From assembly GCA_045613385.1 (NCBI GenBank), contig JAZLAW010000022.1, positions 12,346 through 76,345 of the forward strand: a stretch of 64,000 nucleotides of DNA. Reading direction: 5' to 3'. The notes under the pieces were generated by a model that saw only the letters and a list, made by a program, of their open reading frames with translations, was not told the DNA's origin and did no database searches. The position numbers and the translations under genes are program-made. This DNA comes from SIG565 sp045613385 (GTDB lineage: Bacteria; Bacillota; Clostridia; Oscillospirales; Acutalibacteraceae). Within the stretch, counting starts at the first letter, position 1. Each line of letters starts with the position of its first letter. Of this stretch, positions 33,452 to 41,941 are shown piece by piece.

Positions 33452-34936
33452 ATGAAAAGGCAGGGTTTTGACAACGAGAAATATATAACTCTACAATCCC
33501 AGAAAATCAGGGAGAGAATAAAATATTTTGGTGGCAAATTATATCTTGAGTTCGGCGGAAAATTGTTTGATGACTACCACGCTTCCCGTGTATTGCCGGG
33601 TTTTGCTCCCGACAGTAAGGTTAAGATGCTTCTCAATCTTAAAGACCAGGCTGAGATAGTAATCGTAATAAATGCCGACGCCATTGAAAAAAACAAAAAG
33701 CGCGGTGACCTTGGTATAAGCTACGATAATGACGTTTTAAGACTGATTGATGTATTCAGAGAAATCGGACTTTATGTTGGCAGTGTTGCCATCACCTGTT
33801 TTAACAACCAACACGCAGCCATTGCTTTTGAAAGCCGCCTTAAGACACTCGGTATTAACGTTTATCGCCACTACCCTATAGAAAATTATCCTTCCGATGT
33901 TCCCCTTATAGTAAGTGAAGATGGTTTCGGAAAAAATGATTATATAGAAACTACTCGCTCCTTAGTAATTGTAACCGCGCCGGGACCCGGTAGCGGTAAG
34001 ATGGCTACCTGCCTTTCTCAGTTATATCACGACCACAAGCGCGGTATTAAAGCAGGTTATGCGAAATTTGAAACCTTCCCCGTATGGAATATACCGCTTA
34101 AGCACCCTGTAAATCTCGCTTACGAAGCGGCAACTGCCGACCTTGATGATGTTAATATGATTGACCCATTCCATCTTGAAGCTTATGGTACGGCTACGGT
34201 AAATTATAACCGAGATGTTGAGAACTTCCCTGTTCTTAATGCTATGATGGAAGAAATTTTAGGCAATTCACCATATAAAAGCCCTACCGATATGGGTGTA
34301 AATATGGTAGGTAGTGCAATTTTCGATGATGGTGTAATAAGAGAAGCTTCCTGTCAAGAAATTATCCGCAGATACTATAAAGCGCGTGTAGAAGTTAAAC
34401 GCGGAAATGCTGATATTGCTCAGGTGAGAAAGATTGAACTGCTTATGAAACAGGCAGGTATAACACCCGAAGACCGCGCAACCGTTATTCCGGCTTTGAA
34501 TAAAGCCGAAGAAACCGGCAAACCAGCGGTTGCAATTCAATTAGATAATGGACAAATTGTAACAGGAAAAACTTCTTCATTACTCGGTCCTTGTTCGGCG
34601 GCACTTTTAAACACACTTAAAATTTTAGCTGACATACCCGACGAAACCGAGCTAATTTCCCCCGAAATTATCGAGCCGGTACAACAGTTAAAAACAGTAT
34701 ATATCGGAAACCGCAATCCGCGACTTCATACAGATGAAATTCTTATTGCATTATCCATATGCGCGGCGACCGACAAAACTGCAGCACTTGCGCTCAAACA
34801 GTTACCCAAACTTCGCGGACTTGAATTACATTCGACAGTAATTCTCGCCGACTCGGACGAACACACACTTCGCAAGTTAGGTCTTAACGTAACGAGTGAG
34901 CCAATACACGAAAGCAAAAAACTCTATCACAAATAA
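33452..34936 (+). CDS. DUF1846 family protein
   Basis: This 494-residue protein matches the DUF1846 family over its full length. It opens FDNEKYI..QSQKIRERI, followed by FGGKLYLEFGGKLFDDYHASRVLPGF and VTAPGPGSGKMATCLSQLYHD, a P-loop-like GPGSGK segment near residue 190. ADLDDVNMIDPFHLEAYG is further in. Crystal structures exist for the family but no confirmed activity; an enzyme with a nucleotide or CoA ligand is plausible. GGGGG lies 5 nt before the ATG at 33452. It is a single-gene unit with strong promoter and terminator. Confidence 0.88.
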   Translation: MKRQGFDNEKYITLQSQKIRERIKYFGGKLYLEFGGKLFDDYHASRVLPGFAPDSKVKMLLNLKDQAEIVIVINADAIEKNKKRGDLGISYDNDVLRLIDVFREIGLYVGSVAITCFNNQHAAIAFESRLKTLGINVYRHYPIENYPSDVPLIVSEDGFGKNDYIETTRSLVIVTAPGPGSGKMATCLSQLYHDHKRGIKAGYAKFETFPVWNIPLKHPVNLAYEAATADLDDVNMIDPFHLEAYGTATVNYNRDVENFPVLNAMMEEILGNSPYKSPTDMGVNMVGSAIFDDGVIREASCQEIIRRYYKARVEVKRGNADIAQVRKIELLMKQAGITPEDRATVIPALNKAEETGKPAVAIQLDNGQIVTGKTSSLLGPCSAALLNTLKILADIPDETELISPEIIEPVQQLKTVYIGNRNPRLHTDEILIALSICAATDKTAALALKQLPKLRGLELHSTVILADSDEHTLRKLGLNVTSEPIHESKKLYHK

Positions 34937-34938
34937 TT

Positions 34939-34971
34939 AAAAGCGATGAACATTCAGTTCATCGCTTTTTT
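34939..34971 (+). terminator. Terminator after the DUF1846 gene
   Basis: AAAAGCGATGAAC/GTTCATCGCTTTT forms a 13-bp stem with loop ATTCA followed by T residues. Confidence 0.85.
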
Positions 34972-34975
34972 CTTG

Positions 34976-35035
34976 CAAAAATTTAGTCCCCGCATCATAA
35001 GGCTGGAATTACAGACTTACGATGTGAGGACTAAA
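34976..35035 (-). terminator. Long hairpin terminator of the S10-spc-alpha superoperon
   Basis: On the minus strand TTTAGTCC...GGACTAAA closes a bipartite stem, with an inner CACATCGTAAG / CTTATGATGCG arm carrying one mismatch, followed by TTTTT. It lies 14 nt after the rplQ stop. Confidence 0.8.
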
Positions 35036-35048
35036 CCAGATTGAGAAA

Positions 35049-35390
35049 TTAGATTAACTCAATAATAGCCATTTCTGCAGCATCACCGCGGCGTGGGCCG
35101 GTCTTTGTGATGCGGCAATAACCGCCGTTTTTATCATTATACTTAGGAGCGATTTCATTGTAAAGTTTTGCAACTACATCTTCCTTAGTGATAAAAGCTA
35201 AAGCTTGACGTTTGCTATGAAGACTATTATCTTTAGCGAGTGTAATATATTTCTCTGCTACCGAACGAACTTCTTTAGCTCGAGTAACTGTGGTTTCGAT
35301 TTTGCCGTTTTCAAACAAATAGGTAACCATAGCTCTGAGCATTGCAGTTCTGTGGTCGCTGGTTCTTCCAAGCTTTCTTGTACCTGGCAT
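35049..35390 (-). CDS. rplQ: 50S ribosomal protein L17
   Basis: This 113-residue protein begins MPGTRKLGRTSDHRTAMLRA, the standard bL17 start. AAGGAG lies upstream of the ATG at 35390; a further in-frame ATA/ATG extension (35399) is not used. It is the last gene of the alpha operon, 30 nt after rpoA and directly before the terminator hairpin. Length is normal for the short Firmicute form. Confidence 0.96.
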   Translation of the reverse strand: MPGTRKLGRTSDHRTAMLRAMVTYLFENGKIETTVTRAKEVRSVAEKYITLAKDNSLHSKRQALAFITKEDVVAKLYNEIAPKYNDKNGGYCRITKTGPRRGDAAEMAIIELI

Positions 35391-35420
35391 TATACTCACT
35401 CCTTCTGGATATTCTTTGGC

Positions 35421-36371
35421 TTAATCTTCATCCTTTTTGAGAGTGAAACCGAACGAATCGAGTTTCGCTATAACCTCTTCAAGGGACTTGCGGCCAAGAT
35501 TTCTAACCTTCATCATATCTTCCTCAGACTTATTGATAAGGTCTTCTACTGTGTTTATGCCTGCCCGCTTTAAGCAGTTAAAGCTACGAACAGACAAATC
35601 AAGTTCTTCGATTGTCATATCAAGAACTTTTTCTTTATCGCTTGTACCCTTTTCAGCCATAAAGCTTTCGCCTGTAGCTGCAACATCAGACAAATCAAGG
35701 AAAAGTTCAAAATGCTCAATCAAAATCTTAGCGGACATAGATACCGCCTCATTAGCCATAATAGAACCGTCTGTCCATACTTCAAGGGTAAGAGCATTTT
35801 TATTAATTTCACTACCCTGACGAGTATCTTCAACAGTAAAATTAGCTTTTAAAACAGGTGTGAAAATTGAATCCACCGGAATAACACCGATAACGGTTGT
35901 TTCGGGCTTGTTCTGGACTGCCGGAACATATCCGCGACCTTTATCGAGTGTGAGTTCCATATTGAGTTTGCCATCAACATCGAGTGTTGCAATATGCAAA
36001 TCAGGATTGAGAATTTCAACTTCACTGTCAGCCTTTATATCAGCTGCTGTGATTTCGCACGGACCTTCAGCTTCAATATAAACGGTTTTAGGACCATCGC
36101 AATGAAGCTTAGCAATAAGTCCTTTTATATTAAGGACTATTTCGGTTATATCTTCTTTGACGCCTTTTACTGTCGAAAATTCATGAACAACACCGTCTAT
36201 TTTTATGGTTGTGGGTGCAACACCCGGAAGTGTAGAGAGTAAAACTCTACGCATACTGTTACCGAGTGTAATTGCATAACCACGCTCAAGATGGGTCATT
36301 CTGAATTTGCCGTATTTGCCGTCTTCAGATAAATCCAGCGTTTCAATTCTGGGCTTTTCAATCTCTAACAT
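35421..36371 (-). CDS. rpoA: RNA polymerase alpha subunit
   Basis: This 316-residue subunit has the N-terminal dimerisation/assembly domain (FRMTHLERGYAITLGNSMRRVLLSTLPG; about 1-230) and a C-terminal domain (about 245-316; LDLSVRSFNCLKRAGINTVEDL...RNLGRKSLEEV) that contacts UP elements and activators. A 79-nt gap with a hairpin separates it from rpsD. GGAG precedes the ATG. Confidence 0.97.
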   Translation of the reverse strand: MLEIEKPRIETLDLSEDGKYGKFRMTHLERGYAITLGNSMRRVLLSTLPGVAPTTIKIDGVVHEFSTVKGVKEDITEIVLNIKGLIAKLHCDGPKTVYIEAEGPCEITAADIKADSEVEILNPDLHIATLDVDGKLNMELTLDKGRGYVPAVQNKPETTVIGVIPVDSIFTPVLKANFTVEDTRQGSEINKNALTLEVWTDGSIMANEAVSMSAKILIEHFELFLDLSDVAATGESFMAEKGTSDKEKVLDMTIEELDLSVRSFNCLKRAGINTVEDLINKSEEDMMKVRNLGRKSLEEVIAKLDSFGFTLKKDED

Positions 36372-36387
36372 TTAAAGCTCCACTTCT

Positions 36388-36425
36388 CCGCATATGTGGA
36401 TTTTAAAACCGAATATTTTATGCGG
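36388..36425 (-). other. Hairpin in the rpsD-rpoA gap
   Basis: CCGCATA and TATGCGG form a perfect 7-bp stem enclosing 24 nt with a further AT-rich inner pairing. It ends about 17 nt before the rpoA start, next to its ribosome-binding site. No U-run follows, so attenuation of translation or RNA processing is more likely than termination. Confidence 0.45.
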
Positions 36426-36450
36426 GAAATATCCGATTAATAAAATACTA

Positions 36451-37077
36451 TTACTTAGAATAGAATTCTACGATAAGCTGTTCTTCAACAGGAGCGTCAA
36501 TCTGACTGCGTTCAGGAAGGCTTACAACCTTAACCGAAAGGTTATCACGGTCGATATCCATCCACTCCGGTACAGGTCTTGCACCGTTAGCTTCAACGAT
36601 AGATTTAAACTTATCGCTTGCCTTGCTCTTTTCACAAACAGCTACTACGTCGCCTGCTTTAAGCAAGTAAGAAGCAATATCTACGCGTCTGCCGTTAACT
36701 TCATAGTGACCGTGGCCAACAAGCTGTCTGGCTTCGGCTCTTGATGAAGCATAACCTGCTCTGTAAACAACGTTATCAATACGGCTTTCAAGGATTTGTA
36801 ACAAGTTTTCACCTGTAATACCCTGTTTGCGTTCTGCCAATTCAAAATAATGGTAGAACTGGCCTTCTTGTACGCCATAGAATCTTCTTGCTTTCTGTTT
36901 AGCACGAAGCTGTAAACCATATTCAGAAGATTTCTTACGGCCTTGTCCGTGTTGGCCAGGAGCATATGCTCTGATACCAACGGAACATTTATCGGAATAG
37001 CAGCGCTCACCCTTTAAGAACAATTTCTGTCCTTCGCGGCGGCATAATCTACAAACTGCTCCGGTATATCTTGCCAT
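36451..37077 (-). CDS. rpsD: 30S ribosomal protein S4
   Basis: This 208-residue primary rRNA-binding protein of the small subunit has the four N-terminal cysteines of the zinc-binding form (C9, C12, C26, C31; VCRLCRREGQ...RCYSDKC), followed by the S4 RNA-binding domain (LLQILESRIDNVVYRAGYASSRAEARQLVGHGH). In bacteria it can also regulate its own operon. GGAGG precedes the ATG. Confidence 0.97.
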   Translation of the reverse strand: MARYTGAVCRLCRREGQKLFLKGERCYSDKCSVGIRAYAPGQHGQGRKKSSEYGLQLRAKQKARRFYGVQEGQFYHYFELAERKQGITGENLLQILESRIDNVVYRAGYASSRAEARQLVGHGHYEVNGRRVDIASYLLKAGDVVAVCEKSKASDKFKSIVEANGARPVPEWMDIDRDNLSVKVVSLPERSQIDAPVEEQLIVEFYSK

Positions 37078-37100
37078 CTAACACACCTCCATATATTTGG

Positions 37101-37493
37101 TTAGACACGTCTTCTCTTCGGAGGACGGCAACCGTTGTGCGGAATTGGAGTTACGTCTTTAATCATAGTAACTTCAAGACCTGCTGACTGTAATGCACGA
37201 ATAGCAGCCTCACGGCCTGCACCCGGACCTTTAACATATACTTCTACTGATTTCAAACCATGCTCCATAGCAGCCTTAGCAGCTGTCTCAGCAGCACTCT
37301 GTGCAGCGAAAGGAGTAGATTTTCTCGAACCACGGAAACCAAGTTCACCGGCAGATGCCCAAGAAAGAGCATTACCCTGTGTATCGGTAAGTGTGATTAT
37401 AGTATTGTTGAAGGTAGACTGGATATGGGCAGCACCGCGTTCAATATTTTTCTTTTCACGACGTCTGCGTGTTGCAGTAGTCTTAGTAGCCAT
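37101..37493 (-). CDS. rpsK: 30S ribosomal protein S11
   Basis: This 130-residue protein of the 30S platform shows GAAHIQSTFNNTIITLTDTQGN, AAKAAMEHGLKSVEVYVKGPG and a C-terminal DVTPIPHNGCRPPKRRRV. Length is normal. GGAGG lies upstream. It is placed between rpsM and rpsD as in other Firmicutes. Confidence 0.97.
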   Translation of the reverse strand: MATKTTATRRRREKKNIERGAAHIQSTFNNTIITLTDTQGNALSWASAGELGFRGSRKSTPFAAQSAAETAAKAAMEHGLKSVEVYVKGPGAGREAAIRALQSAGLEVTMIKDVTPIPHNGCRPPKRRRV

Positions 37494-37509
37494 ATTATCT
37501 TCCTCCTAC

Positions 37510-37878
37510 TTACTTTTTCTTGTTAGCTATTGTCTTCTTCGGACCTTTACGAGTACGAGCATTTGTCTTTGAGCGCTGTCCTCTTACAGGCAAACCTTTG
37601 CGGTGACGAAGTCCGCGATAGCTACCAATTTCAATAAGTCTTTTGATGTCGAATGCGATTGTACGGCGACGGTCACCTTCAACCTGAAGGTTGTGGTCGA
37701 TGTATTCACGCAATTTTGAAATTTCATCTTCCGTTAAATCCTTACAACGTGTATCAGGATTGATGCCTGTTGCTTCAAGGACTTTTCTGGATGTTGTAAG
37801 ACCGATTCCGTAGATATAAGTGAGTCCGATTTCAACTCGCTTTTCGTTCGGAAGGTCAACACCGGTAATACGGGCCAT
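37510..37878 (-). CDS. rpsM: 30S ribosomal protein S13
   Basis: This 122-residue head protein of the 30S subunit begins MARITGVDLPNEKRVEIGLTYIYG and ends in the basic RSKTNARTRKGPKKTI tail that contacts tRNA. GGAGG precedes the ATG. It lies 35 nt downstream of rpmJ in the alpha operon. Confidence 0.97.
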   Translation of the reverse strand: MARITGVDLPNEKRVEIGLTYIYGIGLTTSRKVLEATGINPDTRCKDLTEDEISKLREYIDHNLQVEGDRRRTIAFDIKRLIEIGSYRGLRHRKGLPVRGQRSKTNARTRKGPKKTIANKKK

Positions 37879-37913
37879 TTATCAATGCACCTCCATTGTA
37901 TTGTCTGCGCAGG

Positions 37914-38027
37914 TTAACCCTGACGCTGCTTATGCTTGGGATTTTCACAGATGACCATGATTTTTCCCTTGCGCTTAATGATTTTGCACTTTTCGCAAAT
38001 CTTTTTTACAGAAGGTCTGACTTTCAT
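37914..38027 (-). CDS. rpmJ: 50S ribosomal protein L36
   Basis: This 37-residue zinc-ribbon protein begins MKVRPSVKKICEKCKIIKRK and has the C-x2-C...C-x4-H zinc ligands (CEKC, CENPKH). This is the C+ paralogue. AGGAGG lies upstream of the ATG at 38027. The gene lies between infA (30-nt gap) and rpsM (35-nt gap). Confidence 0.97.
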   Translation of the reverse strand: MKVRPSVKKICEKCKIIKRKGKIMVICENPKHKQRQG

Positions 38028-38057
38028 TTGGATTATACCTCCTAAAATTTTCTCTGT

Positions 38058-38276
38058 TTATTTTGAACGCCAAGTGATACGTCCCTTAGACAGATCATAC
38101 GGGGACATTTCCACCGTTACCTTATCTCCGGGCAAAATTCTTATGAAATTCATACGAAGTTTACCTGAAATGTGAGCCAAGATGATATGTCCACCCTGAA
38201 TTTCAACCTTGAACATTGCGTTAGGCATTGCTTCTACTACTGTACCTTCAAGTTCAATCATATCTTCTTTTGACAT
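38058..38276 (-). CDS. infA: Translation initiation factor IF-1
   Basis: This 72-residue OB-fold factor (MSKEDMIELEGTVVEAMPNAMF, HISGKLRMNFIRILPGD) binds the A site during initiation. Its start lies 19 nt inside the end of the preceding KOW gene, and AAGGAGG within that gene serves as its ribosome-binding site. Confidence 0.97.
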   Translation of the reverse strand: MSKEDMIELEGTVVEAMPNAMFKVEIQGGHIILAHISGKLRMNFIRILPGDKVTVEMSPYDLSKGRITWRSK

Positions 38277-38527
38277 ATATTTTCCTCCTTATACTTACAC
38301 ATAAAGCTGAATATTGCTTTACGTAGCTTTTTGTTAGATTGTAACTGTTCTGTTTCCACAAAATATTCCGTAAGAAAAAGATGTTTTATATTCTTTAGTT
38401 TCGGGTTTTGGAGTTTCCTTTGTTTGCCATTAGCGACAAGCAAATGGTCACACTTTTTCCCTACAACCACCATATAAAATCCTTTATCGTGTCCGGAAAT
38501 CGAACACACTATACGTCCTATATCCAT
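38258..38527 (-). CDS. KOW-domain RNA-binding protein (L14e-like)
   Basis: This 89-residue protein begins MDIGRIVCSISGHDKGFYMVVV, a KOW/L14e-like N-terminus, followed by a basic C-terminal half. Firmicutes encode such a KOW protein between map and infA; its function is unknown, with RNA or ribosome binding likely. ATG 38527 has GGAGG with 5-nt spacing; an ATG at 38539 lacks a good site and would overlap map. Its last 19 bases overlap infA, so expression is coupled. Confidence 0.85.
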   Translation of the reverse strand: MDIGRIVCSISGHDKGFYMVVVGKKCDHLLVANGKQRKLQNPKLKNIKHLFLTEYFVETEQLQSNKKLRKAIFSFMCKYKEENICQKKI

Positions 38528-38538
38528 TTGAACCTCCA

Positions 38539-39288
38539 TCAGACTATTGTCATAATTTGTGGTCCATCAGGAGTGATGGCAACCGTATGTTCAAAATGTG
38601 CAGACAGAGAACCGTCTTTTGTCAGAACAGTCCAACCATCCGGTAAAACCTTTACATCTGGCCGACCGAAATTAATCATCGGCTCTATTGCTATTGTCAT
38701 ACCGGGTAAAAGTCGGATTCCCTTACCGGAAATGCCAAAGTTCGGAACTTCTGGCGATTCATGAAGCTGTGTGCCTATACCGTGGCCCACGAAATCGCGG
38801 ACAACGGAAAAACCACGGGATTCAACATAAGTCTGAATTGCATGGCCGATATCACCTATTCTGCCGCCCGCACGAGCAAACTTTATGCCTTCATAAAGGC
38901 TTTCTCTTGTCGTGTCTATCAGCCGCTTTGCATCAGCGGAAATATCCCCTGCTGCAAAAGTGGCGGCATTATCACCGTGATATCCTTCAAACACCGCGCC
39001 CAAATCCACACTGACTATGTCACCTGATTTAATAACGCGTTTGTCAGACGGTATGCCGTGAATCACCCCGTCATTTATTGATATACAGGCTGTTGCAGGA
39101 TAACCTTGATAATTTTTAAAATTAGGCTTCGCGCCCTGACTTAAAATATATTCTTCAGCTATCCTATCAAGTTCACCCGTAGTTACACCGGGCTCTATAG
39201 CCTGACCAATAATCTTTAATGCTCCTGCCGATATTCTGCAAGCTTCTTTCATAATAGAAAGTTCACGACCGGTTTTAAGCACTATCAT
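38539..39288 (-). CDS. map: Methionine aminopeptidase, type I
   Basis: This 249-residue enzyme removes N-terminal Met from nascent proteins. The metal ligands sit in the conserved segments VSVDLGAVFEGYHGD (Asp pair), VGHGIGTQLHESP (His, Glu neighbourhood) and MTIAIEPM plus HFEHTVAIT (Glu residues). It is type I without the N-terminal zinc-finger extension. It lies 2 nt after adk and 11 nt before the KOW gene. Confidence 0.96.
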   Translation of the reverse strand: MIVLKTGRELSIMKEACRISAGALKIIGQAIEPGVTTGELDRIAEEYILSQGAKPNFKNYQGYPATACISINDGVIHGIPSDKRVIKSGDIVSVDLGAVFEGYHGDNAATFAAGDISADAKRLIDTTRESLYEGIKFARAGGRIGDIGHAIQTYVESRGFSVVRDFVGHGIGTQLHESPEVPNFGISGKGIRLLPGMTIAIEPMINFGRPDVKVLPDGWTVLTKDGSLSAHFEHTVAITPDGPQIMTIV

Positions 39289-39290
39289 AA

Positions 39291-39923
39291 CTAAAACTCC
39301 AATGCAGCAAGAACAAGTTTCGTTGTATCAGCAACTTCTTCCTGTCCTTCTACTGTTATGAGTTTACCTGCTTTTTTATAATAATCTTTCAGTGGTTCTG
39401 TCTGATTATGATAAACTGTAAGGCGTTCCATAATTGTTTCGGGCTTATCATCGTTACGCTGAACAAGTTCACCGCCGCAATTATTGCAGATGCCTTCCTT
39501 TGCAGGTTTTTTATAATCTATATGATAACTTGCGCCGCAACCCGAGCATACTCTTCGACCCGATAAACGTTGCATAATTTTCTCATCAGCAACTTCAATG
39601 GATAAAGCACAATCGATGCCTATATTCATTTTATCAAGCGCTTCTGCTTGTGGGATTGTACGCGGGAAACCGTCAAGGATAAAGCCGTTTGCACAATCTT
39701 TTTCAGATAACCTGTCGTTGATTATACCAATTACGACTTCATCCGGAACAAGTTCACCGTTATCAATATAAGACTTTGCTTTCACGCCCATTTCTGTACC
39801 GTTCTTAATCGCCTCGCGGAGAATATTACCGGTAGAAATAGCGGGAATATTAAACTTTTCGCAGATAATTTCTGCCTGAGTGCCTTTACCGGCACCGGGA
39901 GCGCCAAGAAGAATTAATTTCAT
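39291..39923 (-). CDS. adk: Adenylate kinase (zinc-lid form)
   Basis: This 210-residue enzyme (2 ADP to ATP + AMP) has the P-loop GAPGAGKGTQ, AMP-binding LDGFPRT and a LID zinc finger of four cysteines (CSGCGASYH...CNNCGG), typical of Gram-positives. Length is normal. It follows secY by 16 nt and precedes map by 2 nt. Confidence 0.97.
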   Translation of the reverse strand: MKLILLGAPGAGKGTQAEIICEKFNIPAISTGNILREAIKNGTEMGVKAKSYIDNGELVPDEVVIGIINDRLSEKDCANGFILDGFPRTIPQAEALDKMNIGIDCALSIEVADEKIMQRLSGRRVCSGCGASYHIDYKKPAKEGICNNCGGELVQRNDDKPETIMERLTVYHNQTEPLKDYYKKAGKLITVEGQEEVADTTKLVLAALEF

Positions 39924-39939
39924 AATTTTCTCTCCCTAA

Positions 39940-41226
39940 TTAATCCAAGAATCCTTTATAATGACGCATCATCATCTGTGATTCAAGATTCTGTACAGTA
40001 TCTAATGCAACACCAACCATAATGAGTACCGAAGTACCGCCAAGCGAAATCGAGATTCCGCCGACATTTCCTATGATAATAGGAAGAATAGCGATAACAC
40101 TAAGGAATAAAGCACCCATCAAGGTAATTCTTGACAAAATCTTCTGAATAAAATCAGATGTTGTCTTGCCGGGGCGTATACCCGGAACAGAACCACCGTT
40201 CTTGCGGAGATTATTTGCCATTTCAACCGGATTAAACTGGATTGTTGTATAGAAATACGCAAATCCGATAATAAGGAAGAAATAGATTACCGCATAGAAA
40301 ATTCCTTGTACACTGAAGAGCTCTAAAACTTTTCCAAAAAAGTTGTTTCTAGCGCTCGGCCAGAACGAAAGAATCATTGTGGGTAACATAAGAATTGATG
40401 AAGCAAAGATTATCGGCATAACACCTGACATATTAACCTTAATCGGAATATGTGTGTTCTGTCCGCCATACATCTTATTTCCTACCACGCGCTTAGCATA
40501 CTGAACTGGTATTCTGCGCTCTGCATTTGTCATCCAAACAACAAAGCCGATTATTGCTAAGAACACTAAAACTATACCTATAACGATAAGTTTAGGTGCC
40601 GCACCGGGTACAGACCAGTAAGCCCACAAATATGCTGCTGCATCAGGACCACGGGAAATAATACCTGAGAAAAGCAAAATTGAAATACCGTTACCAATAC
40701 CATTTACATCTATTTGTTCGCCCAACCACATTACAAGTGCAGAACCTGCAGTAAAGCAGAGAACGATAACAAATCCTGCAAATATCATAGCTCCTGTTCC
40801 TTCTACACTGATAAGCGAACTTCCCTTTAGATAGAAGAAATATGCAGTACCTTGAATAAGACCTAACACAACTGTTATATAACGAGTGATTTGAGCTATC
40901 TTCTTTTGTCCCTCTTCTCCATCTTTTGCAAGACGTTCAAGCGCAGGAATTGCTACTGTGAGCAACTGTATAATAATTGAAGAGTTAATATACGGTGTTA
41001 CTGACATAGCAAAGATAGCGGCATATTCAAGACCGCCACCTGTCAAGATTGACAAGTAACTGAAGAATTCATTTGAACCACTTGCCAAATTTCTTAATCC
41101 TTCAACATCCACATACGGAACCGGGATTACAGAACCTATACGGAAAATGAGAATAATGAAAAATGTGAAAAGAATTTTTTTACGCAGGTCAACAATTTTC
41201 CATGCATTTTTAATCGTTTCAAACAT
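39940..41226 (-). CDS. secY: Protein translocase subunit SecY
   Basis: This 428-residue, ten-helix channel protein is the core of the Sec translocon. It shows the N-terminal FETIKNAWKIVDLRKKI, plug-domain sequence after helix 1 (PYVDVEGLRNL) and the conserved cytoplasmic loops (ERLAKDGEEGQKKIAQITRY, NAERRIPVQYAKRV). Its ATG shares one base with the rplO stop (TAATG). Confidence 0.97.
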   Translation of the reverse strand: MFETIKNAWKIVDLRKKILFTFFIILIFRIGSVIPVPYVDVEGLRNLASGSNEFFSYLSILTGGGLEYAAIFAMSVTPYINSSIIIQLLTVAIPALERLAKDGEEGQKKIAQITRYITVVLGLIQGTAYFFYLKGSSLISVEGTGAMIFAGFVIVLCFTAGSALVMWLGEQIDVNGIGNGISILLFSGIISRGPDAAAYLWAYWSVPGAAPKLIVIGIVLVFLAIIGFVVWMTNAERRIPVQYAKRVVGNKMYGGQNTHIPIKVNMSGVMPIIFASSILMLPTMILSFWPSARNNFFGKVLELFSVQGIFYAVIYFFLIIGFAYFYTTIQFNPVEMANNLRKNGGSVPGIRPGKTTSDFIQKILSRITLMGALFLSVIAILPIIIGNVGGISISLGGTSVLIMVGVALDTVQNLESQMMMRHYKGFLD

Positions 41227-41669
41227 TATTCAGTCACCTCTGCCTTTCCGCCGGCCTTAGTGATTTTTTCTTCAGCAGATTTAGAGAAAGCTGTGAGTTT
41301 TACTGTGAGTTTCTTTGTAACGTTACCGTTACCGAGAACCTTAACAGCTACATCAGCTTTATTGATAATACCTTTTTCTGCGAGAGCTGCAGCATCTACA
41401 ACTGCGCCATCCTCAAATTTATTGAGAGCAGCAACATTGATAGCCACAATCTCCTCGGCAAAAATGTTGTTGAAGCCACGCTTAGGGATACGTCTCTGGA
41501 GCGGCATCTGTCCGCCTTCGAAACCAGCTCTCATACCGCGACCGGCACGAGCCTTCTGACCCTTGTGACCTTTACCGGCTGTTTTACCGTTGCCGGAGCC
41601 ATGACCTCTGCCTATACGCTTTGCTTCCTTTGTAGAACCAAAAGCGGGAGTAAGTTCATGCAGTTTCAT
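41226..41669 (-). CDS. rplO: 50S ribosomal protein L15
   Basis: This 147-residue protein begins MKLHELTPAFGSTKEAKRIG and contains the Gly/Lys-rich GHGSGNGKTAGKGHKGQKAR typical of uL15. ATG 41669 follows GGAGG; an in-frame GTG at 41678 would lie inside that site. It is translationally coupled to secY. It lies 60 nt after rpmD, a rather large gap. Confidence 0.96.
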   Translation of the reverse strand: MKLHELTPAFGSTKEAKRIGRGHGSGNGKTAGKGHKGQKARAGRGMRAGFEGGQMPLQRRIPKRGFNNIFAEEIVAINVAALNKFEDGAVVDAAALAEKGIINKADVAVKVLGNGNVTKKLTVKLTAFSKSAEEKITKAGGKAEVTE

Positions 41670-41729
41670 TTTTCGCACCTCCTTGCTTAGTAGCGCTATT
41701 CATTAACCGAATAGTCGATTTATTGAGAC

Positions 41730-41927
41730 CTAAGCCTCAGTTACCTCTACGAGGTGGATAACCTTTTTAATCTTACCTTTGGTCTGGTCGTTATCGGGTT
41801 GAATTACTTCGTCACCAATCTTTTTAAGACCTAAAGCATAAACTGTAGCAATCTGGTCTTTCTTGCAACCGATTACACTCTTAACCAATTTAATTTTAAG
41901 GCCGGCAGCCTTTTTTGTTTTAGCCAT
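41730..41927 (-). CDS. rpmD: 50S ribosomal protein L30
   Basis: This 65-residue protein (LKIKLVKSVIGCKKDQIATV, LGLKKIGDEVIQPDN) has the standard uL30 core with a short basic N-terminal extension. It is located between rpsE and rplO in the spc operon. Confidence 0.95.
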   Translation of the reverse strand: MAKTKKAAGLKIKLVKSVIGCKKDQIATVYALGLKKIGDEVIQPDNDQTKGKIKKVIHLVEVTEA

Positions 41928-41941
41928 TACGCTGCTCCTCC

